Shown: positions 15,669-23,594 of the stretch, one piece after another | Position numbering within the stretch: the stretch's first letter is position 1 | How the letters are laid out: every line of letters starts with the position of its first letter | From: Sporosarcina globispora | GTDB taxonomy: Bacteria; Bacillota; Bacilli; Bacillales; Cytobacillaceae | Assembly: GCF_001274725.1 (NCBI RefSeq) | Contig: NZ_LGUF01000007.1 | Coordinates: forward strand, 5,361,638 to 5,401,650 | Direction of reading: 5' to 3' | DNA length: 40,013 bases | Notes under the pieces: model-generated | Database searches by the model: none | What the model was told of the DNA's origin: nothing | The model's input: the letters and a program-made list of their open reading frames with translations, nothing else | Translations under genes and position numbers: made by a program

Positions 15669-16847
15669 TCAATCTAATTTTAACCAGTTAGCAATTTGCT
15701 TATCTATTTCTATAAATTTTCTTGCCATATTCCGTATATTATCTGCAATATCCATAGTATCGTTTTTTAGTTGATTAATATTTGATAACATTTCTTCTTC
15801 ATTATGTTCATCGTAGAACTTAGGAATTCCCGAACTCAAACTTAAAGCGTATTTATGAATGATTTTCCTAACTTCATCAGGAGGAACTAGATTAAAATCT
15901 GAGCTAATACGCCCTTCAAATTCGCGTTGGATATTGAGTACGGTTTCATCATGCAGCAAACTAAAATCTTCTAATAATACTTGAGTATCAATTATTAACC
16001 AATGTAACTCATCCATCTGTTCAGCTAGAACCTTGGCGTCTGTTTCATTCATTCGAATAAAATTTTCAGATTTGTGGTTAAAATACGTCCAAAAACTTTT
16101 ATTATCAACATATTTTACTGTACCTACTTCCGGAAATCGATATAATCCAACATTGCTATTTAGTTCTCCAAAAGTATCCCTAGGATCGGTTATGTCCTCT
16201 GTGTTGTTCTTGAATGCACCTTTATCAACCAATTCTTTTTCTTCATCAGTCAGCAGTCCATAGATATCGGGGGCAGCAATTGTTTTAGCTTCTACAACCC
16301 ATTCCCTTCTTTTTACCCTCATATAAGTTGCTAACGCTCCTCCAAGAGAGTGCCCTGTTGTATAAATAAAGGCCTCTGGATGTTTCTTTTTAACCCTATC
16401 TGCAAACTTAACTGCTTCATCAAATGGATTCTTCAAATCTTTACTAAACTCGTTAATCTTTCCGGTCATCTTATTATGTTTTTTTGCCATTTCTATTTCT
16501 AAACGAGTTTTGGATGGTTCCCTATCTCCCCCATGAACTAGGTAATCGTAGTCTGCAATCCAGTCTTCTCTCTCTTGACTACCGCGGTACACAATAACAA
16601 TTTGATTATCTTTTTTTACTGCCATTGCCTGCAATTCAGTTTCTTTATCATCTATTACATCTACAACAGTCCAGCCTTCAGGTCCATTTTCACCCTTAAC
16701 ATTAATACACGTATTTTTTTTATATCTGATATTGTCATCATTATCGTTTTCATAAACCATTATTGATAGATCTATATAAGTGTTGTAAGATATTTTTTGG
16801 TCAGAATTAGAATCTTGGGTACTTCCGCTTGCCACTTCATTAGCCAT
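15669..16847 (-). CDS. Putative type VII-secreted lipase, lipase domain first
   Basis: The 392-residue product starts with an alpha/beta-hydrolase domain. QIVIVYRGSQEREDW is the lipase-3-like strand and turn, TGHSLGGALATY carries the nucleophile Ser (about residue 167), AAPDIYG supplies a likely acid region and FNHKSENF a possible His. The last 120 residues are helical and charged (LAEQMDELHWLIIDTQ to IDKQIANWLK) and resemble LXG/WXG-like targeting helices. This order is reversed from LXG toxins but matches the Staphylococcus aureus lipase toxin TslA. There is no Sec signal. I chose the ATG at 16847 because GAGGATGAGA precedes it; the frame is open to 16898. Confidence 0.75.
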   Translation of the reverse strand: MANEVASGSTQDSNSDQKISYNTYIDLSIMVYENDNDDNIRYKKNTCINVKGENGPEGWTVVDVIDDKETELQAMAVKKDNQIVIVYRGSQEREDWIADYDYLVHGGDREPSKTRLEIEMAKKHNKMTGKINEFSKDLKNPFDEAVKFADRVKKKHPEAFIYTTGHSLGGALATYMRVKRREWVVEAKTIAAPDIYGLLTDEEKELVDKGAFKNNTEDITDPRDTFGELNSNVGLYRFPEVGTVKYVDNKSFWTYFNHKSENFIRMNETDAKVLAEQMDELHWLIIDTQVLLEDFSLLHDETVLNIQREFEGRISSDFNLVPPDEVRKIIHKYALSLSSGIPKFYDEHNEEEMLSNINQLKNDTMDIADNIRNMARKFIEIDKQIANWLKLD

Positions 16848-16916
16848 AATTCTCATCCTCTTTATTTTAGTAAGATATCTTTGACAAAATAATCGCATGA
16901 TGCATTTATTCCGTTT

Positions 16917-17106
16917 TTACAGTAACCTTATATTCAGAAACGAAGCTCCAAAAGCTTCACTTGAGACCCCCTTCCCACATATCCTGAAGTTGGTTTTTCA
17001 TTGAATCAAGACGTCCAACTAAATCTTGAACTTGACCGCCTTCATTGTTGTAACGAGATGCCATATCCCGTAGTTCTGCTGTTATTAATCCTTAAGCTAA
17101 TGTCAT
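16917..17106 (-). pseudogene. Broken second WXG100 gene
   Basis: After AAAGGAGAAG and an ATG at 17106 the frame hits a stop at codon 5. The following sequence is clearly WXG100 (ITAELRDMASRYNNEGGQVQ, then DSMKNQLQDMWEG), close to the intact paralogue at 14872. One extra G in the run after WEG then shifts the frame; without it SSEAFG would follow. The second helix is lost. So this gene has at least two lesions. It lies first in the lipase transcription unit. Confidence 0.82.
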
Positions 17107-17171
17107 TCTTTCTTCTCCTTTAAATAAGTAAGACTTAAAGTAAGATATTGACATATGATACTACTTTTGAA

Positions 17172-17201
17172 TTGGACAAAACCATACTAACCGGTTATAA
17201 T
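17172..17201 (+). promoter_or_regulatory. Promoter of the TetR gene with overlapping palindrome
   Basis: TTGGAC (17172-17177) and TATAAT (17196-17201) are separated by 18 bases. The perfect palindrome TAACCGGTTA (17188-17197) overlaps the -10 element, which fits an autoregulatory TetR operator. It could also affect the divergent WXG100/lipase unit. Confidence 0.6.
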
Positions 17202-17285
17202 GATTTTATAATAAACGGAATTATCTGTAAAATCAATGCCTAAATTTCTAAGTATTTGATGATTGGTAAAGGAGAGCTAATTTAT

Positions 17286-17894
17286 ATGAAGTACACAACA
17301 GGTGAAGCAACTAAAAAGAAAGTAATCGATTCTGCCTTTCGTCTTCTTGCATATAAGGGGTATGATGCAATGAGCATTGATGACATTATGAAAGGAGCAG
17401 GAAAAACCAAGGGTTCATTCTATGTTCATTTTAAGAATAAAGAAGATCTGCTGTATGAAGTTATACAAAATCGATTAGATCGAGATTTTGATCACATCGT
17501 AGAAGAGACTTTAAAAGAATTATCGGGTGAAACATGTAATGTTCAATTGGTATTAAAACGATTGATGCATCTAGTCCATGTAGGTACAGGAGGAGTAGAT
17601 CGGGAGTTATGGACTGCTGCTTATTATCAAATTGTCGTTCTTTCAAGGAAAAATCAAATTATTCGTGAATGGATGCTAAATCAGTATCATGCTTGGGTAG
17701 ACTTTATGTCAAAGATTATCCGCAGAGGACAAGAGCTAGGACAAATACGCACTGATATAAACGTTCGTGTGATGGTTAATATGCTTATCAGTTTATTGGA
17801 AGGTTACGAACTTCGTTCAATGGTTGATCCCGAAATCGATGTTTATGAACAATTAAAACTTACCGAATTGTTCTGTATGGATGATCATTTATGA
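17286..17894 (+). CDS. TetR/AcrR-family regulator
   Basis: The 202-residue protein has an N-terminal TetR helix-turn-helix (about residues 8-55, with KKVIDSAFRLLAYKGYDAMSI and GSFYVHFKNKEDLL) and a helical ligand-binding domain. AAAGGAGAGC is well placed before the ATG at 17286; the frame extends 10 codons further but without support. It is divergent from the ESX lipase unit, so regulation of that unit is possible. A palindrome overlaps its own promoter. Confidence 0.87.
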   Translation: MKYTTGEATKKKVIDSAFRLLAYKGYDAMSIDDIMKGAGKTKGSFYVHFKNKEDLLYEVIQNRLDRDFDHIVEETLKELSGETCNVQLVLKRLMHLVHVGTGGVDRELWTAAYYQIVVLSRKNQIIREWMLNQYHAWVDFMSKIIRRGQELGQIRTDINVRVMVNMLISLLEGYELRSMVDPEIDVYEQLKLTELFCMDDHL

Positions 17895-18230
17895 ATACTT
17901 TATAGAAATCTAGTTAACTTAAAGTCAACTTTAAGAAGTTCCAATCAAACCCCTTGGTGCTTAAGGAGTTTCAGCTTTTCTGTTTTTTGATTATACATGA
18001 TTGTATACATTTTTGAGAATCAATCTTTTCGGTTCTGAAGAATCCCAGTGGCTGCATAAAAAAAATTGCACCCGATTGTGAAAGATCTTAATTACATGCC
18101 TTATTGAACTAAAACTAGATATTCTAATCCTTTTTGGACAAGGAAAGCTGGATTATAGGCTGAAATAACTCTTATCGTTTAATTAACCGTAATCATTGTA
18201 TTTAGAATTAGAAGTCTCTTTGGAATTTCT
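17895..18230. other. Intergenic stretch between convergent genes
   Basis: About 340 bases with no gene. A weak hairpin at 17945-17970 (AAAC-CCTT/AAGG-GTTT) followed by T-rich sequence could end the TetR transcript. Confidence 0.35.
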
Positions 18231-19040
18231 CTATATCACCTCCCCTAACGAAATGGAAGGAAGGAGTTCATCAATACATGAAACCGTAACATCTGGTTTG
18301 AACCCAAGATCTAAAGGGAATGTTTGCCCATGGGAAATCCAAACCGTACGCATTCCAGCCAAGTAGCCTCCTTTAATATCTGTGTAGGGATTATCCCCAA
18401 TCATGATGCATGATTCAGGTTCTGCCGAGGATTGCTCAAAAATTTTTTTAAATGAAAAATAGGATGGCTTTCCAACAGATTCTACCTCTGATCCACCTGT
18501 TACTGCCTGAATAGCCGATATAAGTGCCCCAGTTTCCGGCACCCTGCTGCCATCTTCTCCGGGATGATACTTATCAGGATTGACTGCCACTAATTTTGCA
18601 CCTTCTATAAGGGATCTTGTACAATCATACAGCTTTTCATATGTAAAAAAAGGATCTCGTCCTATCACAACTACATCACTCTGTTCCCTCCTGCCCACTG
18701 GTAAGATCATATGACCAGCAGCTTTTATCGAATGTTCGAGTGCAAGAGTGCCAAACGTTTTGACCCTAACTCGTCCATACTTTTCAAGTAAATAGTCTCC
18801 TGCTAATTCTGCAGCAACTAGAATATGTGAATCATGCACGGTTATATTCATTCCCATCAGCTTTTTTCGAATGGTTTCAGCAGTATCAGTGGAATTATTA
18901 CTTAAAAAGAATATTTGATTTTTCTTATGACACAGGAATTGTAGTAATTTTTGTGCACCTGGGTACAATCGATTACCAGAATATACAGTGCCATCTAAGT
19001 CAAAAATAAATGTCGAGCAATTTGCCATATTTAATGTCAT
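18231..19040 (-). CDS. HAD-IIA (NagD-like) phosphatase
   Basis: The 269-residue protein has the HAD motifs in order: FDLDGTVYSG (nucleophile Asp14 and Asp16), SNNSTDTAETI (motif II Ser/Asn), a C2-type cap, a Lys in the GKPSYFSF region, and GDNPYTDIKGG (motif IV acids). Class IIA includes NagD, p-nitrophenyl phosphatases and known glycerol-3-phosphate phosphatases such as mycobacterial Rv1692. Its leader carries the same terminator and small hairpin as the PhoD and phosphoesterase units near glpP, so a role in glycerol-3-phosphate or phosphate release is plausible, as inference. No export signal is present. Confidence 0.85.
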   Translation of the reverse strand: MTLNMANCSTFIFDLDGTVYSGNRLYPGAQKLLQFLCHKKNQIFFLSNNSTDTAETIRKKLMGMNITVHDSHILVAAELAGDYLLEKYGRVRVKTFGTLALEHSIKAAGHMILPVGRREQSDVVVIGRDPFFTYEKLYDCTRSLIEGAKLVAVNPDKYHPGEDGSRVPETGALISAIQAVTGGSEVESVGKPSYFSFKKIFEQSSAEPESCIMIGDNPYTDIKGGYLAGMRTVWISHGQTFPLDLGFKPDVTVSCIDELLPSISLGEVI

Positions 19041-19103
19041 TTTTCTTTCACCGCCTTTTCATCCCCTAGTTGTCTTGCTGTAATAGATTGCAACCTATTC
19101 ATT

Positions 19104-19119
19104 TCCACTTTTTTATGGA
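19104..19119 (-). promoter_or_regulatory. Small conserved leader hairpin, copy A
   Basis: Minus-strand TCCAT-AAAAAA-GTGGA lies between the long terminator and the HAD gene. Copies at 22180-22193 and 25980-25993 keep the stem with a GAAA loop. It may be a binding or stability element. Confidence 0.45.
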
Positions 19120-19125
19120 AAACTG

Positions 19126-19213
19126 AAAAAACCCAAGTATAGTTAGTCTTATTAAACACAATCTCTAAGAATTCATGTGAAAAATGGACTAAGAACTAAA
19201 CCTGGGCTTTCTT
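19126..19213 (-). terminator. Leader terminator A, candidate GlpP antitermination site
   Basis: Read on the minus strand, an AAGCCCAGGTTTAGTT arm pairs with an AACTATACTTGGGTTTTTT arm around a long loop, ending in a T-run before the HAD gene. Arms and end match leader hairpins B (22273-22348) and C (26097-26176). B. subtilis GlpP acts on such leader terminators; its action here is inferred. Confidence 0.6.
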
Positions 19214-19317
19214 CTTTACGCTGCTGTTCTTTCACAAGAATCCCAGCACAATATTGTAGATATTTTTCCTTTTGTTACCTGATTCACCTTTAAAGTTAGC
19301 TGAAACTCCTTTGTATT

Positions 19318-19351
19318 TAGCAGGTGTCGGCACTGTTGACGCCACCTGCTA
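19318..19351. terminator. Strong hairpin downstream of phoD
   Basis: TAGCAGGTG-CG-CA and its complement around a short loop give a long stem between phoD and the HAD unit. It lacks a clean T-run, so termination or 3' end protection are both possible. Confidence 0.5.
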
Positions 19352-19440
19352 GTATTTTCACTTTCATCTTATAGAAAGATCTCTTAGATTCAAGGTTTAT
19401 ATAACATGTTCGTTATAAAGCGTTCAGCAGTGTTAGTCTT

Positions 19441-21774
19441 TTATCGGCTTTTTTGCATAACCAACGCTACCAAACGCCAGTATTCATCCTTGAGTTCACC
19501 AGCGATTTCAAGGTCTACTTCTCTACCTTCCGCGCCTCCGTCCAGTTCAAAGTGGATCCACTTAAATTGGCCAATACTTAAACCGCCAGACCCTCCAAGT
19601 AGTTTGCCCTCAGATTTGATAATGGTATTACCAGATCCATAGGAAGCGTCTCCTGAAAGAATGGAGGTGTTGTGAACTCCTGGAGGCACTTTTAATCTAA
19701 GAATGGCTGTTTCATTTTTTGATAAGGTAAAATCTCGCAGTAATTCATTGAACTTATTTCGATCTCTTGAGGAAGGCACAGTACCAACCCAGCCGTAACC
19801 CTTTGCTTCTTCCCAAGTATCTTCAGGTGACAGTCTAGAGTATGACGGAAATATTGCGCTTGTTGCGCTTCCAGAATCAAGTGCAAAAATAAGCTCGTTA
19901 CTAGATGGTACAGAAACGATTTGCACATCACGGGAAGCACCAAAAACAGCTGCCTTTCCTGCATTAACATCCAAAGTAAGCTTTTCTGCAACTGGCATAT
20001 CTGAAGGTGGAGTTACTAGTATGTCTACAGTTGAAGAGCTATTTGGTTCTAAAGTTATTTTTGTTGTTTCACATTTCCACCCCTTTGGAACGTTCAGGCT
20101 AACTTCTGCCTTAACCGTTTCTGTGGTTCCGTTGGTTAGGGTTGCTGTAATAGGGCACGGCTTACCCGAGTACATTGTGTTTGCAAAAATGTTAGAAACA
20201 TCGATTCCTCCAATTCTGATTGCTCCCGGCTTACCATTCTTCACTTCAAAGGAGGCGATGGTGCTTGCGGCAGCCTCTGGATTACCAGTTGAAGAGACAA
20301 CTCGATAATCACTTTGCCATGATTTATGTGTGACGCGGAAGCGTACATATCCTCGGTATTCCCCATCAAAGAACTTGACATGCGGATTTACCGATAATGC
20401 GGCTTTAACCTGATCCTTCCAGCCACAGCCAGAGCTAATCGACGTCCCGACAAACTCGGTGGCAAGTGTCTTAGATTTGGGATTATTGAAATCCTCCTTT
20501 AAATCATTTACCCAGCTTGAATGCCAATCCCCGCCTAGAACAATTAGATTGGATAATTGGCGCTTTTTAATCAATTCGAAAAGGCGATCCCGATCAGCCG
20601 AGTATCCATCCCACTGGTCATGGTTAACACTAATTCCCTCGCCTGGATCGTAGTCATATTGAGCCATCATTGTTTGCTGTGCCAGCACATTCCATTTTGC
20701 GTGCGAACGGTGAAGATTTCCGATGAGCCATAATCCTTGTTCAGACCCTACCATCGTCCTTTCAGGATTAGAGGCTTCCGGATCAAGAGGACCGCCTGGA
20801 AATCCTTTTCCTACTTGATTGTCACGGTATTGTCTTGTATCCAGCACACTAAATTCTGCAAGATCTCCATATGTAAATTTACGGTAAAGAAGCATATCAG
20901 GGCCATTAGGTTTAGAGCGGCGTCTTAGCGGCATATGCTCATAATATGCCTGGAACGCAGCCGCACGCACTGCCAAAAAACGTTCACGCTCTCCTTCCGG
21001 ATAGTTTGGATCAGATATATCATTTGACCAATCATTATCTACCTCATGATCGTCAAACGTCACAATAAATGGGAAAGCGCTATGCGCTGCCTGCAAATCT
21101 GGTGATGTCTTGTATTGTGCATGAAGGAGACGATAATCTGCCAGTGTTTCGGTATCCCCTTTTTCATAAATATAGTCACCAAGGTGGAACACAACGTCCA
21201 GGTCCTCCTCAGCCATATTTTTGTAGGCGGCAAAGCGTCCTCCTGCCCATGCTTGGCAGGAAGCAATTGCGAACGAGAGACTCTTAAGATGTGAGCCTTC
21301 ATCAGGAGCAGTTTTGGTTCGACCCACAGGACTAATTTCATTACCAGCCTTGAAACGGTAATAATACTCTCTCCATGGCCTTAAACCAAAGACTTCAGCA
21401 TGCACTGAATGACCTAGTTCAGGTCCTGTAATTTCTTTTCCTCTTCGAACAATCTTCTTAAACGCTTCGTCTTCTGCCACCTCCCATTCAACAGAAACAT
21501 AGCGATTGTCCATCCCTCCATTTCCGTCCTCTGCAAGCGGATTAGGAGCAAGCCTTGTCCATAATACAACACTATCCGAAAGCGGATCTCCAGAGGCAAC
21601 ACCTAGCGTAAACGGATAAGCTGAAAAGACTGGCGCTTCCTCTGCGTTTACTGACTTAATGACAGGCAGCGAAAAAAATGCTGCAACCGCGGCTGTTTTT
21701 CCAGTAACTTCTAAAAAATTTCGACGAGTCATCTTTTTTGCGGTAATATCTTTTAACCAATTTTGGTTATTCAA
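19441..21774 (-). CDS. phoD: PhoD-type phosphodiesterase/alkaline phosphatase, Tat-exported, with extra C-terminal domains
   Basis: The 777-residue protein starts with a twin-arginine signal (TRRNFLE at about residues 17-23, hydrophobic core, cleavage near VNAEE). The PhoD core follows: FTLGVASGDPL-VLWTR, ASCQAW, HLGDYIYE, FDDHEVDNDWS, LDTRQYR and GGDWHSSW, which supply the Fe/Ca metal ligands. B. subtilis PhoD is about 580 residues; here about 200 more follow (from about 560), an NEW3-like beta domain (ATLTNGTTETVKAEVSLNVP) and a jelly-roll-like end. PhoD cleaves teichoic acids and other phosphodiesters outside the cell. tatA lies 86 bases upstream, and both sit behind leader B next to glpP. 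Confidence 0.9.
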   Translation of the reverse strand: MNNQNWLKDITAKKMTRRNFLEVTGKTAAVAAFFSLPVIKSVNAEEAPVFSAYPFTLGVASGDPLSDSVVLWTRLAPNPLAEDGNGGMDNRYVSVEWEVAEDEAFKKIVRRGKEITGPELGHSVHAEVFGLRPWREYYYRFKAGNEISPVGRTKTAPDEGSHLKSLSFAIASCQAWAGGRFAAYKNMAEEDLDVVFHLGDYIYEKGDTETLADYRLLHAQYKTSPDLQAAHSAFPFIVTFDDHEVDNDWSNDISDPNYPEGERERFLAVRAAAFQAYYEHMPLRRRSKPNGPDMLLYRKFTYGDLAEFSVLDTRQYRDNQVGKGFPGGPLDPEASNPERTMVGSEQGLWLIGNLHRSHAKWNVLAQQTMMAQYDYDPGEGISVNHDQWDGYSADRDRLFELIKKRQLSNLIVLGGDWHSSWVNDLKEDFNNPKSKTLATEFVGTSISSGCGWKDQVKAALSVNPHVKFFDGEYRGYVRFRVTHKSWQSDYRVVSSTGNPEAAASTIASFEVKNGKPGAIRIGGIDVSNIFANTMYSGKPCPITATLTNGTTETVKAEVSLNVPKGWKCETTKITLEPNSSSTVDILVTPPSDMPVAEKLTLDVNAGKAAVFGASRDVQIVSVPSSNELIFALDSGSATSAIFPSYSRLSPEDTWEEAKGYGWVGTVPSSRDRNKFNELLRDFTLSKNETAILRLKVPPGVHNTSILSGDASYGSGNTIIKSEGKLLGGSGGLSIGQFKWIHFELDGGAEGREVDLEIAGELKDEYWRLVALVMQKSR

Positions 21775-21860
21775 TTTTCTCTCTCCCTTTTACTAGATTT
21801 ACAGATAAGTTCAAACTCTCTGGCAGAAATTTTCTCCAAGCTGACTATGCATTTGTTGAG

Positions 21861-22040
21861 TTATTTAGCGTCCTTATCTGATTCTTTGTCTGAGATAAGG
21901 TCTTTTGTTGCATTTTTAAATTCTTTCAAAGTATTCCCAGCTGCTTTTCCTAGCTCTGGAAGCTTTGAAGGACCAAAGATAATGAGGGCAAGAATAATGA
22001 TTAAAACTAATCCTGGAATTCCGATATTTCCAAAAGGCAT
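21861..22040 (-). CDS. tatA: Twin-arginine translocase subunit TatA
   Basis: This 59-residue protein, too short for many gene callers, has one membrane helix ([16 protein letters not shown]), the FGP hinge ([12 protein letters not shown]), an amphipathic helix and a charged acidic tail. AGGAGGAG precedes the ATG. It is the first gene behind leader B and the Tat substrate PhoD follows, which mirrors the B. subtilis phoD-tatAd-tatCd set. No tatC is in the window, so TatC must come from elsewhere. Confidence 0.92.
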   Translation of the reverse strand: MPFGNIGIPGLVLIIILALIIFGPSKLPELGKAAGNTLKEFKNATKDLISDKESDKDAK

Positions 22041-22179
22041 AATTTTCTCCTCCTAAATTAGATACTTTTTTAGTAGTAGTAGGTTATCGATGAAAATCTC
22101 CAATATCTTACATATTCCTCTTGCAAAGCTTTTATTTATTAGCACCTCCTTCTTTCAAAATATAGGTTTCTATATTGAA

Positions 22180-22193
22180 TCCACTTTCATGGA
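22180..22193 (-). promoter_or_regulatory. Small conserved leader hairpin, copy B
   Basis: Minus-strand TCCAT-GAAA-GTGGA, a stem with a GNRA loop, lies between leader terminator B and tatA. It is followed by TTCAATA, as in copy C. Confidence 0.5.
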
Positions 22194-22272
22194 GGTCAAT
22201 TGACAAAGACTGGCAGAGTAAGAATTTCATAGGTATAGGCAATTTCCCCATCATAAATTGACTAAAGAGAAC

Positions 22273-22348
22273 AAAAAACCCAAGGTATAGCCAGTCCTAA
22301 AAAACATATGTATGCTTAATAAGACTAGTAACTATACCTGGGTTTTCT
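22273..22348 (-). terminator. Leader terminator B, candidate GlpP antitermination site
   Basis: Minus strand: AAAACCCAGGTATAG pairs with CTATACCTTGGGTTTTTT around a loop of about 45 bases. It lies 174 bases after glpP and 230 before tatA, inside a leader. Its arms match copies A and C. It may terminate glpP readthrough and also gate tatA-phoD. Confidence 0.68.
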
Positions 22349-22394
22349 CCATTAACTCCACCCTTGGCAGTTAATAATATGCAATTATTTTTTT

Positions 22395-22480
22395 TATTTT
22401 TGACTATATTATTGATTCATAATCTACAATGTCATAGTAAAACTTTTTTATTAAATCAGGCTTGTTATTAAGTAAATTTA
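22395..22480 (-). promoter_or_regulatory. AT-rich block shared by leaders B and C, probable promoter region
   Basis: The block upstream of hairpin B is similar to 26215-26300 upstream of hairpin C. Both keep TTTACTTAATAACA and GTTTTACTATGA on the minus strand. TTTACT-type hexamers could be PhoP-box halves, which would suit PhoD, but the 11-base spacing of a proper Pho box is not convincing. Confidence 0.35.
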
Positions 22481-22521
22481 GTGTTAATAATTATTTTATT
22501 TATCCTACTGATTGTTACATT

Positions 22522-23097
22522 TCAACTATATTTAAAGTCTAAATACCATAATTCAGGTTCACCGATAGCTACACCTTGTGCTCCAGCCTCTATAACCTTT
22601 CTTATTTCATTCGGATGTTTAATTAATCCAGCTGTAATAATGGGACAATCTATTTTTTCGTATAACTCCTGTATGATTCTTGGCATTAATCCGGGCATAA
22701 TCTCAATTGCATCAGGCTGTACATTAGATACGTTTCGAATTCCATTTTCATATGCTTGTGTATCGAGCATAAATAAATGCTGGATCGCTAATAATCCCTC
22801 TTTTTTAGCAGCCTGAATCAATTGATTTTTTGTCGAAACAATACCATTCGGCTTTACTTTTTGAGACAAGTATTTTATTCCTTCTCGATCATTCGCGATA
22901 CCTTTTATAAGGTCAACATGCAGAAAAATCGACTTATGATATTTCCTGCTTTCTTCAACGCAATGCTCAATTGAGAAAATATCACCTGTCATCAAAAAAA
23001 TCGTCTCAACAGGTGAAAGAACAGCCTTCTTAATTAATGACACATCTCGTACTGCAGCTATAATAGGATTATTTTTCATTAAGGCCTTCTTCTCCAT
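22522..23097 (-). CDS. glpP: Glycerol uptake operon antiterminator GlpP
   Basis: The 191-residue protein is GlpP: a TIM-barrel-like RNA-binding regulator with NPIIAAVRD at its start, FLMTGDIF, HVDLIKGIANDREG, IVSTKNQLI, EIMPGLMP and PIITAGLI, ending GAQGVAIGEPELW. In B. subtilis GlpP with glycerol-3-phosphate prevents termination in the glpFK, glpD and glpTQ leaders. Here it sits among phosphate-ester hydrolases, not glycerol genes. I chose the ATG at 23097 because GGAGGTGG is spaced correctly for it; an upstream TTG overlaps that site. A decayed second copy lies at 26355-26484. Confidence 0.93.
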   Translation of the reverse strand: MEKKALMKNNPIIAAVRDVSLIKKAVLSPVETIFLMTGDIFSIEHCVEESRKYHKSIFLHVDLIKGIANDREGIKYLSQKVKPNGIVSTKNQLIQAAKKEGLLAIQHLFMLDTQAYENGIRNVSNVQPDAIEIMPGLMPRIIQELYEKIDCPIITAGLIKHPNEIRKVIEAGAQGVAIGEPELWYLDFKYS

Positions 23098-23112
23098 CAC
23101 TTCCACCTCCAA

Positions 23113-23484
23113 TAAATTGTTTATAGCACTTTGTCATTAAGAGAAATGTTACTTTTTTGTAAAGGTTTATTAAACTTCTGAGTAGGCAGGAAGCAAAACA
23201 TCCTTTACTAGTCCCGCTTTTAACCGGAAATCGTTCAAGCCAAGCGAGTGATCTTAATTTGGACACGATTGCTCAATTTCTGTTTGGAAGAATAGTTTGA
23301 GAGAAATTTCCTCTGGGTAACTGTCAATTGACTTGTTTTCATTGTACAGACCCTTAACGTGTGTATTCCGCGTTTAGTTGATAGGACGTAAATATACTTC
23401 TTTATGGGGTCACTGTACCTAAAGGTGTGGCTCAATTTTACATCAAGATAATAGGTCTTCCGCTCCTTAGTTTTATAACTAAAG
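23113..23484. other. Intergenic region between the phosphoesterase and glpP
   Basis: About 370 bases with no convincing gene on either strand. It must hold the glpP promoter, which I cannot place. Confidence 0.3.
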
Positions 23485-23536
23485 CAAAAAACCCCGAATA
23501 ACGGAGTATTTTAAAATATCCGCTCTTCGAGGTGTA
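23485..23536 (-). terminator. Terminator of the metallophosphoesterase gene
   Basis: Minus strand: CCTCGAA-CGGATATTTT folds back on AAAATA-TCCG-TTCGGGG and ends in TTTTTT. It lies about 60 bases after the stop codon. Confidence 0.75.
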
Positions 23537-23594
23537 AAGACTATTCTCAAACTCAATCATAGCTGCTATAGTTGGATTCTACTAATTCCCTTCA

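Noticed and set aside
22395..22480. PhoP (Pho box) site before tatA-phoD
   Set aside because: TTTACT-like hexamers are present, but not a convincing set of repeats with 11-base spacing; kept only as a shared promoter-like block.
22481..22816. Plus-strand frame across glpP
   Set aside because: Complement of glpP, whose family motifs are unmistakable on the minus strand.
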